A stretch of 28,855 nucleotides of DNA, taken from positions 1 to 28,855 of the forward strand of contig DUNJ01000094.1 in assembly GCA_012839395.1 (NCBI GenBank), given 5' to 3'. The position numbers and the translations under genes were made by a program. Source of the stretch: Tepidimicrobium sp. Lineage in GTDB: Bacteria; Bacillota; Clostridia; Tissierellales; Tepidimicrobiaceae. Below, in pieces: positions 7,042 to 15,687 of the stretch (the first letter of the stretch is position 1; each line of letters opens with the position of its first letter). The notes under the pieces are model-generated. The model was given only the letters and a program-made list of their open reading frames with translations, was not told the DNA's origin and made no database searches.

Positions 7042-7070
7042 AGTATATCAGCTCCTAAACTATTTTCTAA
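7042..7070 (-). promoter_or_regulatory. Possible internal promoter of ftsZ
   Basis: In the sbp-ftsZ gap the minus strand reads TTAGAA (7065-7070), 17 bases, then TGA-TATACT, an extended -10 (7042-7047). The -35 is weak. It would give ftsZ extra expression independent of the long upstream transcript. Confidence 0.4.
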
Positions 7071-7104
7071 TACAATTATCTTATATTCCCCCATCATAGA
7101 GGGA

Positions 7105-7455
7105 TTAGCTATCCTTTTCGACTTTTCGTTTAAATAGTATAATACGCCTAATACCTGCGAAGTTTTCAAACAGCCTTCCACCAAAGGTAAATATAGCTGC
7201 ATAATATAGAGGTACTCCAAGCCTATCCCCAACATAAGCTAAAAAAGCTGCAATAATAGCATTTCCAAAAAATCCAGATAAAAATATACTTACATCAAAC
7301 TTATTCTCCAGATTTGCTTTTATCCCCCCAAAGACCGAATCTAAACAGGCCAATATAGCAACTGATATATATAGGGAATAAGCCGCACTATAGGTATAAG
7401 GCAATAGAAATCCAATGGCCATGCCAATTAAAATACCGATTAAAGCGAAAAACAT
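7105..7455 (-). CDS. sbp: Small basic protein Sbp (DUF1290)
   Basis: About 116 residues, almost entirely hydrophobic, with three to four predicted membrane spans and a basic tail (RRIILFKRK). It matches the small basic protein family found between the divIB/DUF881 genes and ftsA/ftsZ in Bacillus and Clostridia; molecular function unknown. The ATG at 7455 is chosen over the GTG at 7464 because the GTG lies inside the ribosome binding site AGAGGGTG. The start is one base after the stop of the preceding DUF881 gene, so translation is probably coupled. Confidence 0.88.
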   Translation of the reverse strand: MFFALIGILIGMAIGFLLPYTYSAAYSLYISVAILACLDSVFGGIKANLENKFDVSIFLSGFFGNAIIAAFLAYVGDRLGVPLYYAAIFTFGGRLFENFAGIRRIILFKRKVEKDS

Positions 7456-7456
7456 G

Positions 7457-8188
7457 TTAATCACCCTCTTTTAATGGTTTTGCATATCTGAAATTAAGTC
7501 TTCCACGATATGCTGGAATTTTAATATCGTCCTCTATGGTAGTATCAACATTTATTCGATCAATGTGTTTAAGTGCATAGCTATAGGTATTAGGTGCATT
7601 TACGGCCGCATTCAATAGCTTTTGATCCCCTATAGCCTTTATATAGAAGGGCGCTCCTCCCAGGCTCTTACCATTTGCCCTTATAATAGGCCCACCGCAC
7701 TTTATCTCCGTTGTGGATAGTATCCTCTCATCGTTAATGCTTATAGCCTCAGCACCAGCTCCCCTTAAATCATTTATAATTCTCAATATATCCACATCGT
7801 GGACCACATCCAAATCATACTCTTCACCGAAAGCATCCTCTGCCATATTATCGTATAGGGTGATTATAATTCCAGAACCTTGCACATCCTTTAAACCCGA
7901 GATAAGTTTGTTCTTTTCCAAGTCTTCCTTCAGCACTTCGATTATATCTCCATCTTCATCAGCCATTTTTTCAAGTTCCTCTATCTTTCTCTCTTTTTCA
8001 ACCAACAATTCCTCCAAGCTATTCCTCTCATCTATTATAGCATCTATTTCGTTTCTGGTCTCTTGAATGGATTTCAATGTAATAGAAGGTAGATCCGGTA
8101 TGTTTTGTTTAAATTGAACCGATATAAAAATCCCTAGTATAATGGAAGAAAATAAGATTATGAACTTATGCTTTCTAATGTCTTTCAT
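7457..8188 (-). CDS. DUF881-family membrane-anchored division-cluster protein (YlxX-like)
   Basis: 243 residues. An N-terminal membrane anchor (about 10-25) is followed by a coiled coil rich in Glu/Lys (about 45-95), then the DUF881 extracellular domain with the repeating pattern GSGIIITLYDN, DILRIINDLRGAGAEAISIND, TEIKCGGPIIRANG and PFYIKAIGD. It is a paralogue of the gene just upstream; pairs of DUF881 proteins sit between divIB and sbp in Bacillus (ylxW, ylxX). The function is unknown, with an envelope role in division suggested by location. ATG at 8188 after GGGGGA; 16 bases separate it from its paralogue. Confidence 0.88.
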   Translation of the reverse strand: MKDIRKHKFIILFSSIILGIFISVQFKQNIPDLPSITLKSIQETRNEIDAIIDERNSLEELLVEKERKIEELEKMADEDGDIIEVLKEDLEKNKLISGLKDVQGSGIIITLYDNMAEDAFGEEYDLDVVHDVDILRIINDLRGAGAEAISINDERILSTTEIKCGGPIIRANGKSLGGAPFYIKAIGDQKLLNAAVNAPNTYSYALKHIDRINVDTTIEDDIKIPAYRGRLNFRYAKPLKEGD

Positions 8189-8204
8189 ATAAATCCCCCA
8201 AGTT

Positions 8205-8933
8205 TTAATTGCCTACCTCTTCTACCGGTTTTGAATATACAAACTCCATCAATTTCCTATACTTCGGTATTTCCACTTTCTTTTCCTTGCTTAAATGTAC
8301 TATATAATCATAATATTCCAAAGTCCACACAATACCCCTTTTGAGCGCTAATGCCGATTCCAATTTTTGTGGATCTCCAATAGCCTTAATTACAATTGGA
8401 GTACTAATAGTCACCCCATTAACCTCGATTAAATCCCCGGCCCTCTCTATCTCCGTAAATGTAGTATACCTTTGATCGTTTATAGATATAGCCTCTGCCT
8501 CAGCGGCATTCAACACGCTTATGGTTTGAAGTATCAAATCCAAATCATCTATTATGCTATATCCATCACCAAATTGTATATCTGCAGGGGGATCCTGTAT
8601 CTCCAGTACCACCCCTGGCCCTTCCAGATCCGTATATCCAGCCAACATCCTATACTTTTCCAAATCTTTATATAGATTCTCTACATATACATTATTATCG
8701 GCCTCTCCCTTTTCATACTGGCTTATCTTATCCTCAGCTTCATCCAAAGCCTTAGCGGCCACATCCCTTTCCTCCTGAACCTTTTTCAATTCTATAGCCA
8801 ACTGCTGAGCCCTCTGAGTAGGGAGAACTCCGTCACCGATGGTCTTGCTTACTGTCTTCAATTGTATGGATAATATGATTCCTAAAAATAATGAGATCGT
8901 AGTAATTGCTATTTTACTATTTATCTTCCTCAT
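8205..8933 (-). CDS. DUF881-family membrane-anchored division-cluster protein (YlxW-like)
   Basis: 242 residues with the same plan as its downstream paralogue: N-terminal membrane segment (about 7-25), coiled coil (about 40-90), then a DUF881 domain with GPGVVLEIQDP, DLDLILQTISVLNAAEAEAISIND, TEIERAGDLIEVNG and PIVIKAIGDPQ. The start ATG at 8933 lies inside the end of divIB (17-base overlap) and is served by GGGGG inside the divIB frame, so it is translationally coupled to divIB. Functional knowledge of the family is lacking; the tandem pair is conserved in this position in Firmicutes. Confidence 0.88.
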   Translation of the reverse strand: MRKINSKIAITTISLFLGIILSIQLKTVSKTIGDGVLPTQRAQQLAIELKKVQEERDVAAKALDEAEDKISQYEKGEADNNVYVENLYKDLEKYRMLAGYTDLEGPGVVLEIQDPPADIQFGDGYSIIDDLDLILQTISVLNAAEAEAISINDQRYTTFTEIERAGDLIEVNGVTISTPIVIKAIGDPQKLESALALKRGIVWTLEYYDYIVHLSKEKKVEIPKYRKLMEFVYSKPVEEVGN

Positions 8934-9699
8934 GTAATTCCCCCTGTTGGTTGCCAGTTATCACCACTGGATTCTCCCCTTTATTAAACAGTATCTGCTT
9001 CACATCTCTGTCCTCTTCCTCAATGTCTTTTAGTATATGATGTAAAAAGCTATACTTATATTTTACATTATGTAAAGGACCAAATGCAACCTTTATACCA
9101 TCTTTTAATCCTATAATTATATTATTTTTATCACTACAATCAATATATTTCATAGATGTAAATAGTCCTGATTTTTCACCTATGCAGATAAATTCCGTCA
9201 TATTATGGAGATCTAACATATCAAATACATTATCCTTTACCTTTATACCCCTCAACTCCGCCCCAACGATCTGGGGCAATTCAACATTATCGTCCCTTTC
9301 CTCTATCGATAATACATACCCCTCCTCATCTATATAGATAAAAGCACCGATATATGGAATTGTAGCTACTTCCTTCCTTTCCTCTATTTCGATGACTATT
9401 TTTTTTGGAAGGCTTCTTCTTACCTTTGAACTCCTTATATAGGGCAATGCGTTTAGCGTTTCCTCACATGCACTCTTATTCACTCTAAATATATTCTCCC
9501 CTACGGCACAGGGAATTGCTTTAACAATCTGTTTAGGATCCATATTATTAGCCCCTATAACTTCTATATCTTCTATATTAAATATATTAGTCTTAAAGAT
9601 GAACAGGTACAATAAAAGTAATATCAAGATAAGTAAACAATATTTTAATATAGTCTTTCTCCTTTGTAACCTTCTCTCCATCCTCTTGCCTCTTACCAT
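8917..9699 (-). CDS. divIB: Cell division protein DivIB/FtsQ
   Basis: About 260 residues, bitopic: a basic cytosolic tail, one membrane span (about residues 17-35), then a POTRA domain starting at the diagnostic NIFNIEDIEVIGANNM and a beta domain with ERKEVATIPYIGAFIYIDEEGYVL. DivIB forms a complex with FtsL and DivIC that regulates septal FtsW/PBP synthesis. The frame is open to 9744, but the ATG at 9699 has a Shine-Dalgarno AGGTGAG (9708-9714) and avoids an N-terminus reading through the hairpin at 9736-9756. The 3' end overlaps the first DUF881 gene. Confidence 0.92.
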   Translation of the reverse strand: MVRGKRMERRLQRRKTILKYCLLILILLLLYLFIFKTNIFNIEDIEVIGANNMDPKQIVKAIPCAVGENIFRVNKSACEETLNALPYIRSSKVRRSLPKKIVIEIEERKEVATIPYIGAFIYIDEEGYVLSIEERDDNVELPQIVGAELRGIKVKDNVFDMLDLHNMTEFICIGEKSGLFTSMKYIDCSDKNNIIIGLKDGIKVAFGPLHNVKYKYSFLHHILKDIEEEDRDVKQILFNKGENPVVITGNQQGELHEEDK

Positions 9700-9735
9700 A
9701 GAGTATCTCACCTGCTTGCTCGTCCTATATTGTAG

Positions 9736-9756
9736 CAGTAGCAAAAAATGCTACTG
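9736..9756 (-). other. Perfect hairpin between murA and divIB
   Basis: CAGTAGCA and TGCTACTG form a perfect 8-bp stem with a 5-base loop starting directly after the murA stop codon. No T-run follows on the minus strand, so it is more likely an RNA-processing, stabilising or partial-attenuation element than a full terminator. Confidence 0.5.
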
Positions 9757-11007
9757 TTAAACCATCTTTATATCAGCCCCAAGCTCCTGTAACTTAATAT
9801 GAAGATCCTCATATCCCCTTTCGATATGATATACATCATCTATCTCAGTAACCCCCTTTGCCGATAGCCCAGCCAAGACTAAACAGGCCCCACCCCTCAA
9901 ATCCTTGGCGCTAAGCTTTGCACCAGTCAATTCCTTTACCCCTTTGATCACCGCCACTTTTCCAAATACCTTAATATTTGCGCCCATTCTCATCAATTCC
10001 TCTGCATGTTTAAATCTATTTTCAAACACGGTTTCTGAAATTATACTGGTACCATTGGCTATGCTGAGTAACGCCATCATCTGAGCCTGCATATCTGTTG
10101 GAAACCCTGGATAGGGTAATGTTTGAATCATCTCAATGGATCTGGATCTATTGGAGCTAACTATTTTTAAGGAATCATTATTGCTATATATTAAACAACC
10201 GGCCTCCCTCAATTTTGCAATAATGGCTTGAAGATGGTCTATAACCACATTCTTTATTACCACCTCCCCATTGGTTATCGCAGAAGCTATCATATAGGTT
10301 CCTGCAACTATTCGATCAGACATTGTGGTATGAGTAACATCGGTCAACCTATCTACACCTTCAATTGTTACAACGCTGGTTCCCGCCCCATTTATCTTGG
10401 CTCCGGCCCTGTTTAAGTACCTCTGCAAATCCACGATCTCCGGTTCCCTAGCCGCATTGCGTATCACCGTAGTCCCCTTAGCTTTTACAGCCGCCAGCAT
10501 GATATTCTCGGTTGCCCCTACACTTGGATAATCCAGCTGTACCTCTGTTCCCCTCAATTCCTTAGCCTTGCAGTGTAGAAAACCGTGGGATTCTTTGATT
10601 TCCACCCCCAGTTGCCTTAAGGCCTTCAGATGTAAGTCTATAGGTCTAGGTCCTATCTCACAGCCACCTGGGTAGCTAATTATTATCTCTCCAAACCTAG
10701 TTAACATAGCGCCCATTAAGATGATAGATGATCTCATCTCCCTCACCAATTCCTCGGGAATCCGTATACTGTCTATGGGCTTTGAATCCACCCACATCAT
10801 CTTATCTATTCGCCTTATCCTACACCCAAGGGATAGCAATATCTCCTCCATAACCTCCACATCCCTTAAGTTTGGAACATTGAATATGGTGCTCTCATGA
10901 CCTCCTATAACTGTAGCTGCCAATATAGGTAAAATGGCATTTTTAGCACCAGATACGCTGATTTCACCAGTCAACTTATTCCCACCGTTGATAACTATTT
11001 TCCCCAT
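9757..11007 (-). CDS. murA: UDP-N-acetylglucosamine 1-carboxyvinyltransferase MurA
   Basis: About 416 residues. Transfers enolpyruvate from PEP to UDP-GlcNAc, the first committed step of peptidoglycan synthesis. With the ATG at 11007 the conserved Lys-Asn pair in SGAKNAI falls at 22-23, as in E. coli MurA. The catalytic loop PGGCEIGPRPIDLHL carries the active-site Cys (about residue 116), so the enzyme is of the fosfomycin-sensitive type. The GTG at 11013 is rejected because it overlaps the ribosome binding site GGAGG. The gene stands where Bacilli often have murB, 75 bases after murG. Confidence 0.97.
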   Translation of the reverse strand: MGKIVINGGNKLTGEISVSGAKNAILPILAATVIGGHESTIFNVPNLRDVEVMEEILLSLGCRIRRIDKMMWVDSKPIDSIRIPEELVREMRSSIILMGAMLTRFGEIIISYPGGCEIGPRPIDLHLKALRQLGVEIKESHGFLHCKAKELRGTEVQLDYPSVGATENIMLAAVKAKGTTVIRNAAREPEIVDLQRYLNRAGAKINGAGTSVVTIEGVDRLTDVTHTTMSDRIVAGTYMIASAITNGEVVIKNVVIDHLQAIIAKLREAGCLIYSNNDSLKIVSSNRSRSIEMIQTLPYPGFPTDMQAQMMALLSIANGTSIISETVFENRFKHAEELMRMGANIKVFGKVAVIKGVKELTGAKLSAKDLRGGACLVLAGLSAKGVTEIDDVYHIERGYEDLHIKLQELGADIKMV

Positions 11008-11082
11008 TATCACACCTCCAAGTATGCCATATTGACATATATCTTTATATTATGCACATTCCCCAGAAGTGTGATAAATTAA

Positions 11083-12186
11083 TCATTTCATCAAATCATC
11101 TACTATATCCACTATTCTCTCAGCTGCATCCGATCTGCCCATCTTTCTGCTGTTTTCGGCCATGTTTGCCAACCTCTCGCTATCATGTATTATTTCTTCT
11201 ATAGCCTTATTTAACCCCTCCCCGGTTAAATCTTTTTCCAATATTACATGGGCTGCCCCTTCATCTTCAAAGGCCTTCGCATTATATTCCTGATGATTTT
11301 CAGCTGTATATCCTTTGGGAACCAATATACTTGGAATGCCAACAGCTGATACCTCAGCCAACGTAATAGCTCCTGCGCTGGTTATAACCAAATCGGCGAT
11401 ATTCAGTCCTTGAGGCATGTCATAAAAATATGGTAATACCTTTATATTCCTTCCTAGCTCTATATCTCTAGCCTCTATCTCATCCATAAATTCATTGTAG
11501 AACCTACTGCCAGTAATATGCATTATCTGCATGTTTTTATTGGAAACATTTTTTTCAATCACATAGAGCATCGCCTGATTCAATCTTTTTTGCCCCCCGC
11601 TACCCCCAAATGACAGTATAAAGGGAATATTTCGATTTATCCCTAAATCCATATAGGCCTTGTCCTTATCCACCTCTAAAATACTCTTGCGTATAGGATT
11701 CCCAGTTAAAAGTATTTTTTTAGAATATTTAAAATACTTTCTAGATTCTTCAAACGTGATAAGAATTTTATCTACTGATCTTGAAAGTATTTTATTAGTC
11801 ATGCCTGGAAAAGCATTCTGTTCGTGGATCAGGGTAGGAATCCCTCTCCCACTAGCTACATATACCACTGGACCACATACATAGCCCCCGGTTCCAATTA
11901 CAATATCCGGTTTATATTGCTTGATAATCCTTCTTGCATCATTTATTCCCAAAACCAATTCCTTTATAGCAAGAAACATATCCCTCCCTATTTTCCTGGG
12001 CATCCCTTTAACTCTAATGGTTCTAAAATCCAAACCCTCCCTGGGTACTAATTCACTTTCAAGACCCTCTTTCGTCCCCACATATAGTATCTCTCCGTCT
12101 TCATGCCTGTTCCTTATCTCCATAGCTATAGCCATAGCTGGGTATATATGACCTCCAGTCCCACCTCCAGTTATAAGGTATCTCAT
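11083..12186 (-). CDS. murG: UDP-N-acetylglucosamine--undecaprenyl-PP-MurNAc-pentapeptide GlcNAc transferase MurG
   Basis: 367 residues. Peripheral GT28 glycosyltransferase that converts lipid I into lipid II. The N-domain begins with the glycine loop TGGGTGGHIYPA, followed by GTGGYVCGPV and HEQNAFPGMTNK; the C-domain has SFGGSGGQKRLN, SAGAITLAEVSAVGIPSILVP and ENHQEYNAKAF, which bind UDP-GlcNAc. ATG at 12186 with AGGAG about nine bases upstream; the gap to ftsW is only five bases, in line with one transcript. No abnormal feature was seen. Confidence 0.97.
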   Translation of the reverse strand: MRYLITGGGTGGHIYPAMAIAMEIRNRHEDGEILYVGTKEGLESELVPREGLDFRTIRVKGMPRKIGRDMFLAIKELVLGINDARRIIKQYKPDIVIGTGGYVCGPVVYVASGRGIPTLIHEQNAFPGMTNKILSRSVDKILITFEESRKYFKYSKKILLTGNPIRKSILEVDKDKAYMDLGINRNIPFILSFGGSGGQKRLNQAMLYVIEKNVSNKNMQIMHITGSRFYNEFMDEIEARDIELGRNIKVLPYFYDMPQGLNIADLVITSAGAITLAEVSAVGIPSILVPKGYTAENHQEYNAKAFEDEGAAHVILEKDLTGEGLNKAIEEIIHDSERLANMAENSRKMGRSDAAERIVDIVDDLMK

Positions 12187-12191
12187 CTATC

Positions 12192-13310
12192 TCAACTCCT
12201 ATTCAATTTAACATGTCTAGATATATTAAGCAATATTCCAACCGCCGACATATATATTATTAGCGATGTTCCGCCATAGCTCACCAAGGGCAAGGGAATC
12301 CCAGTGGTAGGGATGGAAGATGTAACCACTGCAATGTGAATCAGGGATTGAACCGTTATCATGGCCACTATACCAGTGGCTAACAAACAACCGAATAGAT
12401 CCTCCACGCTTAAAGCTATCCTTATGCCTCTCCATATTAACACTATAAATAGCAGGATTACGATCAACGCCCCTAGAAAACCCAGTTCCTCGCCTATTAT
12501 TGCAAATATAAAGTCGTTATAAGACTCAGATATGTAGAAAAACTTCTGCCTACTCTTTCCCAATCCCAATCCAAATAATCCTCCAGAACCTAGAGCATAT
12601 AGGGATTGAACAGTTTGCCACCCGGTATCCAGTTTGTCAGCAAATGGATCTCGAAAAGCCGTAAGCCTCCTCATTCTATACTTATACTCCTCACTGGTAA
12701 TAGCTTTCACCAATCCCAATCCGGCAATTACCGTCATAGCAAATAGATGGCTAACCTTCATACCAGCAATAAAAAATAGGCTTATCAGCGTAGCCGCAAG
12801 AGCTACTGTAGTCCCTAAATCCTTTTGCAAGTAGATCATCCCGCAAGATACTCCAATTATGGCTAATATGGGTAGCGTACCCCTTAAAAGGCTATCTGGC
12901 TTATTTTTCTTATTGGACAAAAAAGCTGCCATAAATATTATGGCTCCTAGCTTTATAATATCCGACGGCATAAATGTGGCAAATTTAAGATCCACCCACC
13001 TTCTGGCGCCCTTTCTGTCTATTCCTAGGGGAGTAAATATGAGCAATCCGCTCAATAGGGATAATATATATATCAGGCCGGATGTCTTCCTAAGTAATTT
13101 ATAGTCAAAATTCATGAAAAAAAGCATTGCAGCAAATCCAATGCCTGCCACAACTATCTGCTTCTTTAAGAAAAAGTACCCATCATCAAATGATCTCATG
13201 GCCTCTGGCCAACTAGCGCTAAATACCATTATAATACCAATAAATACAAGGAGCAGTGCTGATAGGAGCAAAGTGAAATCACAAGCCCTTTTTTTTCCCT
13301 TCTTAGCCAT
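12192..13310 (-). CDS. ftsW: SEDS glycosyltransferase FtsW/SpoVE
   Basis: 372 residues with about ten membrane spans; SEDS family (FtsW/RodA/SpoVE), the lipid II polymerase that works with a class B PBP. Family hallmarks: FSASWPEAM in the first span region, GARRW, FMPSDIIKLGAIIFMAAFLS, IYLQKDLGTT, GLGLGKSRQKFFYISESYNDFIFAIIGEELG (read as two motifs) and TTGIPLPLVSYGGTS. Its place between murD and murG fits FtsW, or SpoVE in spore formers. As it shares an operon with the only PBP here, it probably serves vegetative division and possibly spore cortex. It overlaps murD by eight bases. Confidence 0.95.
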   Translation of the reverse strand: MAKKGKKRACDFTLLLSALLLVFIGIIMVFSASWPEAMRSFDDGYFFLKKQIVVAGIGFAAMLFFMNFDYKLLRKTSGLIYILSLLSGLLIFTPLGIDRKGARRWVDLKFATFMPSDIIKLGAIIFMAAFLSNKKNKPDSLLRGTLPILAIIGVSCGMIYLQKDLGTTVALAATLISLFFIAGMKVSHLFAMTVIAGLGLVKAITSEEYKYRMRRLTAFRDPFADKLDTGWQTVQSLYALGSGGLFGLGLGKSRQKFFYISESYNDFIFAIIGEELGFLGALIVILLFIVLIWRGIRIALSVEDLFGCLLATGIVAMITVQSLIHIAVVTSSIPTTGIPLPLVSYGGTSLIIYMSAVGILLNISRHVKLNRS

Positions 13311-14673
13311 GCCAATCCTCCCTTAAGCGATTTATAGCCTTTTTAAAATGATTTCCCCTTACCTCAAAATTTTCATACATATCCCAACTTGCACACGCCG
13401 GTGAAAGGAGTACACTATCACCCCTATTGCCCAGCTCATAACTCTTTTTAACTGCCTCGTTCATATCATCTACTACATATATATTCTTAAATCCATATTT
13501 TATAGCAACATTTCTAATCTTTTCACTAGTTTCCCCCAATAACACCAAAGCTTTAACCCTATCATCAAAGGATTGAATTAAGTTATCAAATTGAGCTCCC
13601 CTGTCCTGCCCTCCTGCTATCAATATTATCGGAGCATTTGTTGCATCCACTGCTCTTATACTAGCCTCTGGGTTGGTCGCCTTGGAATCATTATAAAAGC
13701 TTATGCCTTCAACATCGGTTACATATTCCAACCTATGCTCCACTCCGGAGAATTCCCTAAGAACCTTGACCATTATATCTACGTCCAACCCCATCACCCA
13801 ACCTATGGATACGCTAGCTAGGGCGTTTTCCAAGTTATGCCTTCCTAGAAGCCTTATCTCGTCAACCCTTAATACCTTTTCCCTTATACTTCCATCATCT
13901 ATTATAATATACCCATCATCTATATATACTCCCCTGTCCAACTTATTATCCACACTAAACCATACCAGCTTAGAACGTAACTCATCCTTAAAACCCCTGA
14001 CCAATGGATCATCATAGTTTAAAATGGTATATCCATTTTCATCTTGATTTCTAAACACCTTTTTCTTAGCATCTATATAGTGTTCTAAGGTCCCATGCCA
14101 ATTCAAATGGTCCTGTGTGATGTTCAACATCAAGCTCACTTTAGGATTAAATAGGATAGTATTTTCCAGTTGAAAACTACTTGCCTCAACTACAAATACA
14201 TCATCAACTTTTGAGTTGACCATATCCCATAGTATTCCAACTCCTATATTACCTGCTACATAGGTCGTAATACCTGCTTCCTTAAAGAGTTCACCAGTCA
14301 AAGCCGTAGTAGTGGTCTTTCCATTTGTGCCAGTAATAGCTATCAAGTTGCTATAGGGTTTAATCCTGTAAGCCAATTCCAAATCTGTAATGACTTCTAT
14401 CCCCATCCCATCTGCTCTACTTAAAATATCTATATTAGGAGGTATCCCTGGGCTCTTTATTATTATATCCACTTTTTCCAATGAGACTACATTAGTCCCT
14501 AGATGGAGATCCACATCTACATCCTTTATCTGATCTAGGTATTTTTTAAGCTCCCCTTCCTCCTTAGTATCGCTAATGGAAATATTAGCTCCCAGTCTAT
14601 TCAAAGCCTTCACAGTAGAAACTCCACTAACTCCCAGCCCCAATACCAATACATTCTTATTTCTTAAATCCAT
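13303..14673 (-). CDS. murD: UDP-N-acetylmuramoyl-L-alanine--D-glutamate ligase MurD
   Basis: About 456 residues. ATP-dependent ligase adding D-Glu to UDP-MurNAc-L-Ala. It shows the N-domain VLVLGLGVSG, P-loop ITGTNGKTTTT, NITQDHLNWHGTLEHYIDAK, FYNDSKATNPEA, the C-domain AGGQDRGAQF, and the ending LLSPACASWDMYENFEVRG. The frame is open to a TTG at 14685; the ATG at 14673 gives the usual short N-terminus and lies behind the G-rich GGGTGGGAG, though spacing is not ideal. It sits 19 bases after mraY and overlaps ftsW by eight bases. Confidence 0.97.
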   Translation of the reverse strand: MDLRNKNVLVLGLGVSGVSTVKALNRLGANISISDTKEEGELKKYLDQIKDVDVDLHLGTNVVSLEKVDIIIKSPGIPPNIDILSRADGMGIEVITDLELAYRIKPYSNLIAITGTNGKTTTTALTGELFKEAGITTYVAGNIGVGILWDMVNSKVDDVFVVEASSFQLENTILFNPKVSLMLNITQDHLNWHGTLEHYIDAKKKVFRNQDENGYTILNYDDPLVRGFKDELRSKLVWFSVDNKLDRGVYIDDGYIIIDDGSIREKVLRVDEIRLLGRHNLENALASVSIGWVMGLDVDIMVKVLREFSGVEHRLEYVTDVEGISFYNDSKATNPEASIRAVDATNAPIILIAGGQDRGAQFDNLIQSFDDRVKALVLLGETSEKIRNVAIKYGFKNIYVVDDMNEAVKKSYELGNRGDSVLLSPACASWDMYENFEVRGNHFKKAINRLREDWHG

Positions 14674-14692
14674 TCTCCCACCCAACCTTCAA

Positions 14693-15658
14693 TCAGTTTA
14701 AGCTAACCACTCCTATTAATGATAGTATAACCGTAATACTCCAAAACACTATAACAACCCTCGTTTCCTCCCAGCCCTTCTCCTCAAAATGGTGGTGCAG
14801 AGGACTCATTAAAAATACCCTCCTCCCCGTCAGCTTGTAAGATATTACCTGGATAATTACAGATAGGCTCTCTATAACATAGATTCCTCCCACGATGGGA
14901 AGTATAAGGGGTAGATTCAATAATATAGCAACAGCGGACACAGCCCCACCCAACGCCATGGATCCAGTATCCCCCATAAAGATCTTAGCTGGATAGGCAT
15001 TATATATCAAAAAACCAAGACAAGCCCCCGTTAAAGCTACTGAAAACATAGATATACTACCCATCCCCCAATTAAGGGCAACTACTCCAAAGAAGGACAT
15101 AACTATCAATGTAACCCCTGCAGCTAGTCCATCCAATCCATCTGTTAGGTTCACGCTATTTACCGTTCCCACCACCACAAACGCTATAAAGGGAACATAC
15201 ATGATTCCTAAATCCAAATATCTATTCTTTAAAAAGGGAATAATTATATTAGTGCCCAGCACCGAGGCATTGGATTGATACATCGCCAATAGTATCGCCA
15301 ATACTATCTGAGCTATCAGCTTTTGATATGCTCTTAAGCCTAAAGATCTCCTATTTACAACCTTGAAATAATCGTCAACAAATCCTATTAGCCCAAAGCC
15401 AAATGTGGACATCAACAATACATACATATCGCTATTCAACTGGCCTGAGGTCATCGCGGTGATAAGCAGAGCTGCCAGCATTATTATACCTCCCATGGTG
15501 GGTGTGCCGCTCTTCACTAGGTGGGTTTCAGGCCCATCATCCCTTACATTCTGTCCCACTTTCAACTTTTTCAACATAGGGATAACTATAGGGCCCAATA
15601 TTAAGGTAGTTATAAACGCAACCAGTATAACCCTAATAATATCTATATATTCAATCAT
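14693..15658 (-). CDS. mraY: Phospho-N-acetylmuramoyl-pentapeptide transferase MraY
   Basis: 321 residues, about ten membrane spans. Makes lipid I from UDP-MurNAc-pentapeptide and undecaprenyl phosphate. Conserved motifs: HLVKSGTPTMGGI, GFVDDYFKV with the catalytic Asp pair, NLTDGLDGLAAG, FMGDTGSMALGG, and the C-terminal MSPLHHHFEEKGWEE with the HHH loop. ATG at 15658, Shine-Dalgarno GGAGAGGAG. It follows murE after 29 bases, so murF, which normally lies between murE and mraY, is missing here. Confidence 0.98.
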   Translation of the reverse strand: MIEYIDIIRVILVAFITTLILGPIVIPMLKKLKVGQNVRDDGPETHLVKSGTPTMGGIIMLAALLITAMTSGQLNSDMYVLLMSTFGFGLIGFVDDYFKVVNRRSLGLRAYQKLIAQIVLAILLAMYQSNASVLGTNIIIPFLKNRYLDLGIMYVPFIAFVVVGTVNSVNLTDGLDGLAAGVTLIVMSFFGVVALNWGMGSISMFSVALTGACLGFLIYNAYPAKIFMGDTGSMALGGAVSAVAILLNLPLILPIVGGIYVIESLSVIIQVISYKLTGRRVFLMSPLHHHFEEKGWEETRVVIVFWSITVILSLIGVVSLN

Positions 15659-15687
15659 AGATTTTCTCCTCTCCCGTATCTTTATCG

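Noticed and set aside
6560..7042. Plus-strand open frame of 160 codons opposite ftsZ
   Set aside because: It is the antisense shadow of the conserved ftsZ N-terminal region, has no recognisable protein family and is rich in Pro/Ser as expected for an antisense frame.
7020..7235. Minus-strand open frame of 71 codons between sbp and ftsZ
   Set aside because: It overlaps sbp in another frame, has no ribosome binding site and no recognisable similarity; the interval is better explained as an ftsZ promoter and leader region.
11008..11082. Promoter in the murG-murA gap
   Set aside because: CATAAT-like -10 sequences occur, but no -35 at suitable distance could be found, so it was not listed.
12226..12435. 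Minus-strand open frame of 69 codons inside ftsW
   Set aside because: Out-of-frame reading of the conserved SEDS C-terminal region without a start signal.
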